Virus record (IMG/VR): IMGVR_UViG_3300050821_006030
Location: 1 to 48,371 of that record
DNA: 48,371 nucleotides
DNA from: a virus
Direction: 5' to 3' (one strand)
Shown: positions 21,830 through 27,584 of the stretch, piece after piece
Layout: every line of letters starts with the position of its first letter
Position numbering within the stretch: position 1 is the first letter of the stretch
The notes under the pieces: model-generated
Seen by the model: the letters and a program-made list of their open reading frames with translations, nothing else
Databases searched by the model: none
Told to the model about the DNA's origin: nothing
Position numbers and translations under genes: made by a program

Positions 21830-21991
21830 TTAGCGGGCGGGCTTTGCCGCCCGGTTGCGCGAGTAGTGCACGAGTGCAGCTGCTCGCAGGTTAGCCCACA
21901 TGGTGTAGACGATGGGCCGGGATCGTATTCGGGCTGCTTCAGTTGGATGCTCCTTGAGAGCCCGCTTGAGCAATGGGCCGAGCTTATTCAC
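21830..21991 (-). CDS. Small basic hypothetical protein (53 aa)
   Basis: 53 residues with a GTG start at 21991 overlapping the upstream TGA (GTGA). The sequence begins NKLGPLLKRALKEHPTEAAR and ends in a basic tail (YSRNRAAKPAR). Clean coupling at both ends (its TAA is followed by the next gene's ribosome site) supports it. Function unknown. Confidence 0.55.
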   Translation of the reverse strand: MNKLGPLLKRALKEHPTEAARIRSRPIVYTMWANLRAAALVHYSRNRAAKPAR

Positions 21992-22137
21992 TTTGCTGCC
22001 TCCTCGAGATGCTCTGTGATGACCTCGATGGCCTCACGCATCCATTGGATCAGCTCGGGCTCCACGCCTTTGTGCTTGAGTTGGATGATGCTGAAGTGTA
22101 GCTCTTTGGATACGGCGATGATGTCGCGCTTGTTCAT
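21988..22137 (-). CDS. Small helical hypothetical protein (49 aa)
   Basis: 49 residues, ATG 22137 after CAGGAGCTAGAGAT. Three short helices (MNKRDIIAVSKELHFSIIQL and IQWMREAIEVITEHLEEA). Acidic at the C-terminus. Family unknown. Confidence 0.6.
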   Translation of the reverse strand: MNKRDIIAVSKELHFSIIQLKHKGVEPELIQWMREAIEVITEHLEEAAK

Positions 22138-22141
22138 ATCT

Positions 22142-22537
22142 CTAGCTCCTGCCGTGTCGGATTGCGCGGCGAACCGGCTCAGCGATCTGATTCTCGAATT
22201 GTGGGGGCACGGAGCCGAAGGCCGCGAGCGCATTCAGCGCGGCGTTGTATGCGCGGTCTGCTTCGTTGCGAGCGCGAAGCGCCTGATGGCACGCATCCAT
22301 GAGCTTGTAGAATTCATCTTGTTGGGTCTGCGATAGATTCTCGCGCTTGAAGGCTTGATAGCCTTCGCGATGTGCATCATTATCGGTGCGCTTGCCGAGC
22401 CAGGTCTTGTAGGTCGGGACATCGGTCCAGACTCGCTTGGGCTCGTTGCGTGTGCGTGCGTCCACGCGATACTCTAGGCCCGTGCGTACGCCAGCCTTGG
22501 GCTTGCTTGGTTCGGTATTGAACAGGAGCTTGGTCAT
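22142..22537 (-). CDS. Hypothetical early protein with KLLFN N-terminus (131 aa)
   Basis: 131 residues, ATG 22537 preceded by AAAGG. It opens MTKLLFNTEPSKPK, very like the isolated rightward gene (MAKLTFNTSEPKAA). The centre is basic and Trp-containing and the C-terminus is a long Ala-rich helix. It is the first gene after the sigma-70-like early promoter at 22618-22646, so it is probably among the earliest made phage proteins. A structured leader (ccatcc/ggatgg and GCGCG/CGCGC hairpins) separates promoter and start. Confidence 0.6.
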   Translation of the reverse strand: MTKLLFNTEPSKPKAGVRTGLEYRVDARTRNEPKRVWTDVPTYKTWLGKRTDNDAHREGYQAFKRENLSQTQQDEFYKLMDACHQALRARNEADRAYNAALNALAAFGSVPPQFENQIAEPVRRAIRHGRS

Positions 22538-22617
22538 GGGCAACCTTTCTGCGCGACTGAGCGCGCCATCCCCGGGATGGGGCAATGTGTTGGGCGAAGT
22601 TCCGGGGGCATCAGCGA

Positions 22618-22646
22618 ACCATAACACACGGTGGGTTGCCTGTCAA
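22618..22646 (-). promoter_or_regulatory. Sigma-70-type leftward promoter with AT-rich upstream element
   Basis: On the minus strand TTGACA (22646-22641) is separated by 17 bases from TATGGT (22623-22618). Upstream lies an AT-rich tract (about 22647-22685, with TTTTTTA and AAAATAATT) that could act as an UP element. It fires toward the 131-residue gene and the rest of the leftward operon. Confidence 0.75.
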
Positions 22647-22716
22647 GAATTATTTTGATTGCGAGATAAAAAAGATTAAATCGAAGATGAGTGGCATGTC
22701 ATAAGGCCACTGGGGG

Positions 22717-22732
22717 CTTCAGGCATTTGAAG
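22717..22732. repeat. Palindrome site 3 of 6
   Basis: cttcag-gcat-ttgaag, one G.T mismatch in the dyad. The right flank tccgtaga is identical to that of site 4. It lies between the stop of the 161-residue leftward gene and the sigma-70-type promoter. Confidence 0.7.
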
Positions 22733-22754
22733 TCCGTAGAAAGGGAGCAGCGGG

Positions 22755-23240
22755 CTACTTGTCTCCTCGTGCTTTGCGCATGAATGCGTCGATGTCTAGG
22801 CCGCGCTCAGGCTTGTAGCTCAGGCGTGAGATTGATGCGTGGTCCTTGTTGGTACGATCCCGCTGCTCAGCTACGGCTACGATGTGGGCAACGCCACCAC
22901 TCACCCGGCTCATGCGGCGCTCGACAATGCGAGATTGGCGGTCCTCTATCACGATTCTGAACATGTCAGCATGTTCTTTGCACATGTTAGCGAACGTGGG
23001 GTCCATGTCTCCGTCGGCACATGGGAGCTTGCAGCGAATGCAGTATGCGAGGTGCCACTCGCTTTGGATATATTCGCGGTGCACGTTCCAATTGCACTCG
23101 AGAAGCATATCAGCGGGAATCTCGTGTATGTTGTGGCCGAGGTTATCTAGACGATCAGATAGGCGTGTCAGATAGCGATAGTTAACGCGCTGCTTGCGTG
23201 GGCCAATGAAGTTGATGGGGCGACGTCGTGGCGGGATCAT
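22755..23240 (-). CDS. Hypothetical Cys-containing protein (161 aa)
   Basis: 161 residues, ATG 23240 with AAAGGAG upstream. A basic N-terminus (PPRRRPINFIGPRKQRVNYR) precedes a helical stretch. CIRCKLPC and MCKEHADM supply possible zinc ligands, and the C-terminus is Arg-rich (IVERRMSRVSGGV). It is the first gene of the leftward direction and lies about 50 bases from a sigma-54-like promoter. A regulatory role is possible but not shown. Confidence 0.6.
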   Translation of the reverse strand: MIPPRRRPINFIGPRKQRVNYRYLTRLSDRLDNLGHNIHEIPADMLLECNWNVHREYIQSEWHLAYCIRCKLPCADGDMDPTFANMCKEHADMFRIVIEDRQSRIVERRMSRVSGGVAHIVAVAEQRDRTNKDHASISRLSYKPERGLDIDAFMRKARGDK

Positions 23241-23294
23241 AATCTCGTTCTCCTTTGTGTGGGATCGTTGACAGTGCTACCAATGGATGATATA

Positions 23295-23311
23295 TGCAAG
23301 TCCGGTGCCAC
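23295..23311 (-). promoter_or_regulatory. Sigma-54-type (-24/-12) promoter, leftward
   Basis: The minus strand reads TGGCAC-CGGAC-TTGCA. The GG and GC are separated by exactly 10 bases, as required by sigma-54, and the sequence matches the family consensus at nearly every conserved position. The predicted start would be near 23284, about 45 bases upstream of the first leftward gene (ATG 23240). Confidence 0.6.
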
Positions 23312-23375
23312 ACAGAGCTGACTTGCACGGGTCGAGACTCGTGATCAAGAGAGCGCATCACGTGAACTTTGCTAT

Positions 23376-23399
23376 CAGTCGTCTTGTCATCAACTATCC
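23376..23399 (-). repeat. Inverted repeat arm A
   Basis: Read on the minus strand this 24-base segment starts GGATAGTTGATGACAAG. It matches arm B (23526-23549, plus strand) at 21 of 24 positions. Similarity continues inward (CCACC...CAAGGCCC) and both arms are followed outward by CACGTGATG. The two arms face away from an AT-rich centre. Confidence 0.7.
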
Positions 23400-23525
23400 A
23401 GGCGGGCCTTGGTGGTGGTCGGGATCGTGAGTTCATCATTCATATACATTTATTTTTTTATTATGAACTATATATTCGCAGCGATGATCTACGAGCTTCA
23501 AACCTCCACCCTCAAAGCCCCCCGG

Positions 23526-23549
23526 GGATAGTTGACGACAGGACGACCG
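23526..23549 (+). repeat. Inverted repeat arm B
   Basis: GGATAGTTGACGACAGG and the following bases are the partner of arm A. The 126-bp interval between arms holds the AT-rich core with a run of seven T. The CACGTGATG lies at 23576-23584. Confidence 0.7.
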
Positions 23550-23610
23550 GCAACCGATGACTACGAGGATTAGCCACGTGATGGTGGAGACATGAACGGT
23601 CTCGTTGCCT

Positions 23611-23625
23611 GTTCAATGATTGAAG
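23611..23625. repeat. Palindrome site 5 of 6 (3-base spacer)
   Basis: gttcaa-tga-ttgaag differs from the other sites by a 3-base spacer. It lies between the inverted repeat and the rightward promoter. The preceding tctcgttgc also occurs at 24544-24552, directly followed by gtttcaatg, a half-site just upstream of the rightward sigma-54-like promoter. Confidence 0.6.
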
Positions 23626-23893
23626 CATCCAGATATCCACCAGCGGCCGTGCTATCGGCTTGCCCCAGCAAGCCATCGGGCAACTGACCAGCGGCCTGAC
23701 CAGCGGCCCGCCACCGACCCGCCTCGCGAGCTCACTCGGGCATTGGAGTAGCGCAAGGCAGAGCGCGTAGCGCAGCCCGTAAGGACGGGCGTAAGAGCGG
23801 GATGCAAGGCATCGCGAAGCAGAGCACGAGCTAGAGCACCAAGCAATGCCGCAGGTAGCAGGAACTGTGCCAAAAATAAAGTTGAAAAAAACC

Positions 23894-23922
23894 TTGACTG
23901 TGGGGGGTGCCTGTGGCAGTAT
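23894..23922 (+). promoter_or_regulatory. Sigma-70-like rightward promoter
   Basis: TTGACT (23894-23899), a 17-base spacer and CAGTAT (23917-23922), preceded by an A-rich tract (taaagttgaaaaaaacc). The -10 box is only a partial match. It would drive the single gene at 23986. Confidence 0.55.
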
Positions 23923-23958
23923 CCGGTTGTCCGCGCAACAAAGCGCGGCCACAACCGG
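23923..23958 (+). promoter_or_regulatory. Strong 5' leader hairpin
   Basis: ccggttgt-ccgcgc-aacaaa-gcgcgg-cc-acaaccgg gives 8 bp plus 6 bp with a 2-base bulge. It begins right after the -10 box, so it would form at the very 5' end of the transcript. Such 5' hairpins usually protect abundant phage mRNAs from decay (known behaviour, applied here by inference). Confidence 0.65.
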
Positions 23959-23985
23959 CGGAAAACCCGCCAGAAAGATAGGGAA

Positions 23986-24348
23986 ATGGCAAAGCTCACT
24001 TTCAACACGTCGGAGCCCAAGGCAGCACAAGTCAAAGGCGGAAGCTACATCCGGCTGATCGGGGATCAGCAGGCCGCTTTCCGCAATCTGATGCGCGATC
24101 TCGGATTCGATCCGGAGAGCCCGCGAGCCGACGCCGGGGTCAAGAAAGTCGGAGAGATGGTCGCGGGACTTGGTATTGATCTAGCTCGCGAGCTTCTGGC
24201 AACGGGCACCGAGAGCCTCGCACAGTACAAGGAGAAGCTCACGGCAGGTGATCAGGCCGAGGATAACGCGGCCGCTGCGGCAATCGCCGAGGACATCGCG
24301 TCCCAGGCAGAGGCCAAGGCTGATCAGAAGGCCAAGCCGAAGGCCTAA
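23986..24348 (+). CDS. Isolated early-type protein with KLTFN N-terminus (120 aa)
   Basis: 120 residues, ATG 23986 after agatagggaa (weak ribosome site). The N-terminus MAKLTFNTSEPKAAQVK resembles the opening of the leftward gene at 22537. The centre (AFRNLMRDLGFDPESP to GLGIDLARELL) is helical. The C-terminal 35 residues are Ala/Lys/Glu-rich and probably extended. It is the only gene with its own promoter, leader hairpin and terminator, implying separate and probably heavy expression. No family is recognised. Confidence 0.65.
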   Translation: MAKLTFNTSEPKAAQVKGGSYIRLIGDQQAAFRNLMRDLGFDPESPRADAGVKKVGEMVAGLGIDLARELLATGTESLAQYKEKLTAGDQAEDNAAAAAIAEDIASQAEAKADQKAKPKA

Positions 24349-24361
24349 GATCAGGCACATG

Positions 24362-24396
24362 ATGGGGGGTGCCGCAAGGCACCCCTCATTTTTTTT
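24362..24396 (+). terminator. Intrinsic terminator with GCAA tetraloop
   Basis: GGGGTGCC-GCAA-GGCACCCC, extended by flanking pairs to about 12 bp, then a run of eight T (24389-24396). It closes the single-gene unit and isolates it from the late operon. Confidence 0.9.
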
Positions 24397-24573
24397 GCTC
24401 ATGGATATATATCTTGCCACAGCTCCTTATAAAGCAAGAGCCTTAGCTTGACGCCCCCCACACAAACGCATCACGGCTGGGACCCGCAGGGTACCCCTCC
24501 ACCAAACCGCGGCACAAAATTTTGCGATTTCCAAGATAACTTCTCTCGTTGCGTTTCAATGCCTGCCGGCAGA

Positions 24574-24590
24574 CTGGCACTGTACTTGCA
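24574..24590 (+). promoter_or_regulatory. Sigma-54-type (-24/-12) promoter, rightward
   Basis: CTGGCAC-TGTAC-TTGCA, with GG and GC 10 bases apart and one departure from the standard consensus. The predicted start is near 24601. Upstream lie a CTGCCGGCAG dyad and a half-site of the genomic palindrome. Downstream, before the first late gene (ATG 24657), is a GGGGCG-GAGA-CGCCCC hairpin (about 24627-24642). No other promoter-like sequence was seen in this 308-bp gap. Confidence 0.65.
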
Positions 24591-24656
24591 TAGTCCCCAG
24601 GGGCGGCATCGCTCATCGAGATAGGGGCGGAGACGCCCCGCTACAGGGAGGACATC

Positions 24657-24995
24657 ATGGCAACAGTCGAGAAGGCCCACGGGGTGGCGGACCACGGAGT
24701 GGCAGACAAGCAGGCAGGGAAGCCCACGAACCAAGCCGAGGCCGCGAAGGCCGTGAACAAGGCAACTGGGCACGGTCCGGATGGAACCCTAACCGAGAAC
24801 CAGCTCTCGCGCGCGGCGTCCGAGTATATGGTTGCTCTGCGAGCCCAACCGACGCCGCCCGTGATGGAGGAAGTTCTCATCAAGATCGTCGAGGTCGACG
24901 AACACGGCAAGCTCAAGCATCAGTGCAAGTCGACCGACGAAGTGCCCGCACTCGTGGATGCCGCCCTGAGCGAAGCCGCTCAGCCGAAGAAGTAA
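24657..24995 (+). CDS. First late gene, hypothetical (112 aa)
   Basis: 112 residues, ATG 24657 with a GGGAGG ribosome site. A disordered N-terminal half rich in Ala, Lys, Gln and Gly precedes a short alpha/beta C-terminal part (VMEEVLIKIVEVDEHGKLKH). No family is recognised. It heads the rightward late unit. Confidence 0.6.
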   Translation: MATVEKAHGVADHGVADKQAGKPTNQAEAAKAVNKATGHGPDGTLTENQLSRAASEYMVALRAQPTPPVMEEVLIKIVEVDEHGKLKHQCKSTDEVPALVDAALSEAAQPKK

Positions 24996-24998
24996 GCC

Positions 24999-25202
24999 AT
25001 GGCAGCGCCCACGCCCGATCCGGGCATCGCAGCCCTCGCGCACGAGTTCCCGTGTATGATACGACGGTGGCTCGGCAAGGGCGGCAACGCGGCAGTCTTC
25101 CCCAACTACGACTTCTTCCCCTGGCTGGGCCAGAACATCAACACCCCGGCGGGCCGCACGCCGCCCTGGACAACTGACGACAAGACGCACCCCATCCCGT
25201 GA
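24999..25202 (+). CDS. Short paralogue of the following gene (67 aa)
   Basis: 67 residues, ATG 24999. RRWLGKGGNAAVFPNYDFF and PWLGQNINTPAG are nearly repeated in the next protein (RRWLGKSGNAAIFPAYDFF, PWLGQRVDSPPG). It is either a stand-alone N-terminal module or the remains of a tandem duplication. Its TGA overlaps the next GTG start (GTGA). Confidence 0.6.
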   Translation: MAAPTPDPGIAALAHEFPCMIRRWLGKGGNAAVFPNYDFFPWLGQNINTPAGRTPPWTTDDKTHPIP

Positions 25203-25696
25203 GCACCGATCTGGGCATAGCGTGGCTCTCCAGCCTACGCACCCGGCGCTGGCTCGGGAAGAGTGGGAACGCCGCGATCTTCCCCGCCTACGATTTCTTC
25301 CCGTGGTTGGGCCAACGTGTCGACTCGCCGCCGGGACAGAGTTGGAACTCTGACGACCCGCACCGGTCTGTCGTCACGAAGTCGGACACCGCCATATCGG
25401 GCTCGTGGGCATGGGGAGCCAACTACATTGGCGAGACGCTCACGGGAGCCCCAGCCCCCGTAGACGTGCTATACGTCAGCTACGGTACCATGTGGGTCAA
25501 CATTGTGTGGCCCACCGTGAAGGCCGGTGCGAACATCCAGATATGGTCCCAGGATGGGGCAACCTTCTACCAAAACTGGACCGCAACGGGTGACTTCATC
25601 GTGGCTGATCCTGGCGGGCACGTAGCCGTAGCTGGTGGCACGCCCCTCATCGGAATCCAAGCGACCTTTGGCGTGTTGGTCAAAGTCACACAGTGA
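25199..25696 (+). CDS. Beta-rich late protein with duplicated N-terminal module (165 aa)
   Basis: 165 residues with a GTG start (25199). Residues 10-45 repeat the module of the preceding small gene. Residues 55-165 are beta-rich with Gly/Thr/Val alternation (SGSWAWGANYIGETL, VLYVSYGTMWVNIVW), like a small jelly-roll or decoration domain. Placed ahead of the lysis genes. Function unknown, possibly virion-surface. Confidence 0.55.
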   Translation: MSTDLGIAWLSSLRTRRWLGKSGNAAIFPAYDFFPWLGQRVDSPPGQSWNSDDPHRSVVTKSDTAISGSWAWGANYIGETLTGAPAPVDVLYVSYGTMWVNIVWPTVKAGANIQIWSQDGATFYQNWTATGDFIVADPGGHVAVAGGTPLIGIQATFGVLVKVTQ

Positions 25697-26451
25697 AAGA
25701 GATCGAAGTCAGCGCGGGCCAGCGTGCTCGTACGCAGGCCATGATGAAGCTCCTGTACCGCGTGCGCCCCGGCGACACGCTTTCGGGGCTCGCCGAGCGA
25801 TCCGGTATGCGCTGGCAAGACTTATACGCCGCCAACCGTGACACGCTAGACGATCCCAACAAGCTTCGTGTTGGTCAGCAGCTCCGGCTCCGCCCCACGG
25901 CTTCACCACCGGCGCCCCGCACCGAAGCCGGAACCCCCCGCACCTCCACCCCTCCCAAGCCTCCGGCCTCTCCGGCGACTACAATTAAGCCCGTTGGGGA
26001 TGACGTTCCTGTCTATCCTGCAGCGGGCTTTGTGTTTCATCATTCGGGTGGAAGCACCCTCGCGAGTCTACGAGCGACGCTCCAACAGCGCGGGCTAGGT
26101 TCCCAATACCTCATGGATCGGGACGGCACAATCTACAACTTCGCTGGTCCCGGCTCGCCACACATCAGGCCCAACGATCTCTACCACGGTCGAGCCCCAG
26201 GCTTGTCGAACGAGAATGCCGTAGGCATGGAAGTTGTCGCCCGTGACAACAGCGATGTCACGCCCGCTCAGATAGCAGCAGCCCGTAAGTTCATTGACCA
26301 ATATTATCCCGACGTACCCGTGTACGGTCACGGTGAGGTCAACCCCGGGCACAAGCAAGCGGACGAGGGCATGGCTATTGTCAACACGATCCGTGGCGAG
26401 CGAAACGCCACCCCGATAGGCCAAAGTATCGAGTTAGCAGCTAATGAGTAA
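25693..26451 (+). CDS. Endolysin: LysM plus N-acetylmuramoyl-L-alanine amidase (Amidase_2)
   Basis: 252 residues, GTG start in a GTGA overlap. Residues about 20-67 are a LysM peptidoglycan-binding domain (YRVRPGDTLSGLAERSG ... LRVGQQLRL). A Pro/Thr linker follows. The C-terminal ~130 residues are a PGRP/Amidase_2 domain with FHHSGG (first zinc His), DRDGTIYNF, ENAVGMEVVA and YGHGEVNPGHKQADEG (second His and catalytic region). It cuts the amide bond between muramic acid and the stem peptide. No signal peptide is seen, so it needs a holin. Confidence 0.85.
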   Translation: MKEIEVSAGQRARTQAMMKLLYRVRPGDTLSGLAERSGMRWQDLYAANRDTLDDPNKLRVGQQLRLRPTASPPAPRTEAGTPRTSTPPKPPASPATTIKPVGDDVPVYPAAGFVFHHSGGSTLASLRATLQQRGLGSQYLMDRDGTIYNFAGPGSPHIRPNDLYHGRAPGLSNENAVGMEVVARDNSDVTPAQIAAARKFIDQYYPDVPVYGHGEVNPGHKQADEGMAIVNTIRGERNATPIGQSIELAANE

Positions 26452-26758
26452 TGGAGGAACACCGACACCACAATGGATAACAAGCCTATCTCAGCTTGTT
26501 ACGAACGTTGGCTTCCCGGTCGTGGTAGCCGCGGCGCTATTGTGGTTCCTGCTCACTCGATTCCAAACGAACATGGACGCGGTAACCACCCGGCTAGAGA
26601 TCAGCTCCACCAATGCGCAGCAATTCTTGATCATCTCGAAGCAGCAGATCACGGAGCTCGAGAGGCAGACGGCGCTCTTTGAGGATATCAACGAGCACCT
26701 TGCTAAGATCGCTGGCGAGGTCGAACAGAAGCGAAAGATGGAAGGAAGACCCCAATGA
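26444..26758 (+). CDS. Holin-like single-pass membrane protein
   Basis: 104 residues, ATG 26444. One hydrophobic helix at about residues 19-41 (VGFPVVVAAALLWFLLTRF) is followed by a long polar coiled-coil region ending in a charged tail. This matches single-span holins of the BhlA/UviB type (NVGFP start of helix). It lies between the amidase and the exported protein. A spanin-like role is less likely because there is no lipobox. Confidence 0.6.
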   Translation: MSNGGTPTPQWITSLSQLVTNVGFPVVVAAALLWFLLTRFQTNMDAVTTRLEISSTNAQQFLIISKQQITELERQTALFEDINEHLAKIAGEVEQKRKMEGRPQ

Positions 26759-27360
26759 CTAGATATCTCGTAGCCCTGTTCTTGTGCATCCCAATCTACG
26801 CCAGCGCGCAGGTCTGCAACCCAGTGTGTGCCAATCAGCCAGCGCAATGCTGCAATCAGCCGCAGGCTGATCTCTTCTCGGCTCTCGAGTCCGACACGCA
26901 CGATTCTGCAGGCTCGCTCTTTCGTGGAATCATGCCCGATAACCAGATTGGTGCGCAGTGCGTTGTCGACACCACCATCACCAACCTGCTCGCTAATATC
27001 CCGCAGCCTGGAGCCCTATTTCAGAGCTACACCGCCCCTGGCCTTGGTGGGCTACTCTTCGCGCTCAAGTTGAAGCTCGAGTTCGCTCATCTCGACGGTG
27101 CACTTGGCTCGAACAGCGCATGTTTCAAGTTAGACGTCAAGAACTTCACTCATCCTCCGTCCCCGATCACCTTCACGGATGGTTGCGGCACCCACGTTCT
27201 CTCGATCGGCCAACCCAAGTACGCTTGTGTTCTCGGCCCACCAATTGGCAAGACTATCGTTTGCTTCTCTGCCAAGAACGCTGATGGCCCGCTGCCGCCA
27301 CTTCCTCCGGGCTTCGATCGTCTCGAAGATGTGTGCACGCTAGTTGACCTGGTGCCGTGA
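26755..27360 (+). CDS. Secreted Cys-rich protein with Sec signal peptide
   Basis: 201 residues, ATG 26755 in an ATGA overlap. The N-terminus MTRYLVALFLCIPIYASA is a classical signal peptide with an AxA cleavage site before Gln-Val-Cys. The mature part has about ten Cys, including a VCNPVCANQPAQCCNQP cluster, suited to disulfides in the periplasm. No known domain is seen. Its position in the lysis cassette suggests a periplasmic lysis helper, an inhibitor or a superinfection factor, which is inference. Confidence 0.6.
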   Translation: MTRYLVALFLCIPIYASAQVCNPVCANQPAQCCNQPQADLFSALESDTHDSAGSLFRGIMPDNQIGAQCVVDTTITNLLANIPQPGALFQSYTAPGLGGLLFALKLKLEFAHLDGALGSNSACFKLDVKNFTHPPSPITFTDGCGTHVLSIGQPKYACVLGPPIGKTIVCFSAKNADGPLPPLPPGFDRLEDVCTLVDLVP

Positions 27361-27584
27361 TGCCGGGCCTCATGCAGAAGGACATCGACAAGATCTTTGT
27401 CTACCATGACAAGCCGGCACAGGTGCCGAACTACGTCAAGATTCGGGACGATGCTCGTGAATTTGCTACTACCATCCTTGAGCTGTGCCCCGAATCAGCC
27501 GAAGCAACGCTAGCGATCCGGCACATCCAGCAAGCTGTGATGTTCGCCAACGCAGCAATCGCGATTCACGCGCCGGAGGGGTGA
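27360..27584 (+). CDS. Acb2/Tad1-like hairpin-domain protein (putative cyclic nucleotide sponge)
   Basis: 74 residues, ATG 27360 in a TGATG overlap (GTG 27357 also possible). The sequence IFVYHDKPAQVPNYVKIRDD, followed by AREFATTILELCPESAE and AIRHIQQAVMFANAAIAIH, fits the two-helix hairpin family shared by Acb2 and Tad1. These proteins bind the cyclic oligonucleotide or cADPR-type signals of CBASS and Thoeris. If correct, it would block host signalling defence. Membership rests on the motif pattern from memory, not on a search. Confidence 0.65.
   Translation: MPGLMQKDIDKIFVYHDKPAQVPNYVKIRDDAREFATTILELCPESAEATLAIRHIQQAVMFANAAIAIHAPEG

Larger units (their letters stand above)
23241..23985. 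other. Divergent control region (745 bp without genes)
   Basis: It contains, left to right, a leftward sigma-54-like promoter, an inverted repeat pair around an AT-rich core (23440-23480), palindrome site 5, a stretch rich in short GC inverted repeats (23640-23850), a sigma-70-like rightward promoter and a leader hairpin. It separates the early and late directions. A replication origin here is plausible from the AT-rich core and dyad, but not proven. Confidence 0.6.

Noticed and set aside
23640-23850. Possible gene or structured RNA in the GC-rich stretch of short repeats (cagcggc, gcgtagcgcag, agagc)
   Set aside because: No open frame with a ribosome site fits, and the repeats are too short and irregular to define an element, so I describe it only as part of the control region.
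24450-24475. TTGACG at about 24448 as the -35 of a sigma-70 promoter
   Set aside because: No -10-like hexamer occurs at 16-18 bases. The later -24/-12 sequence is the better candidate.
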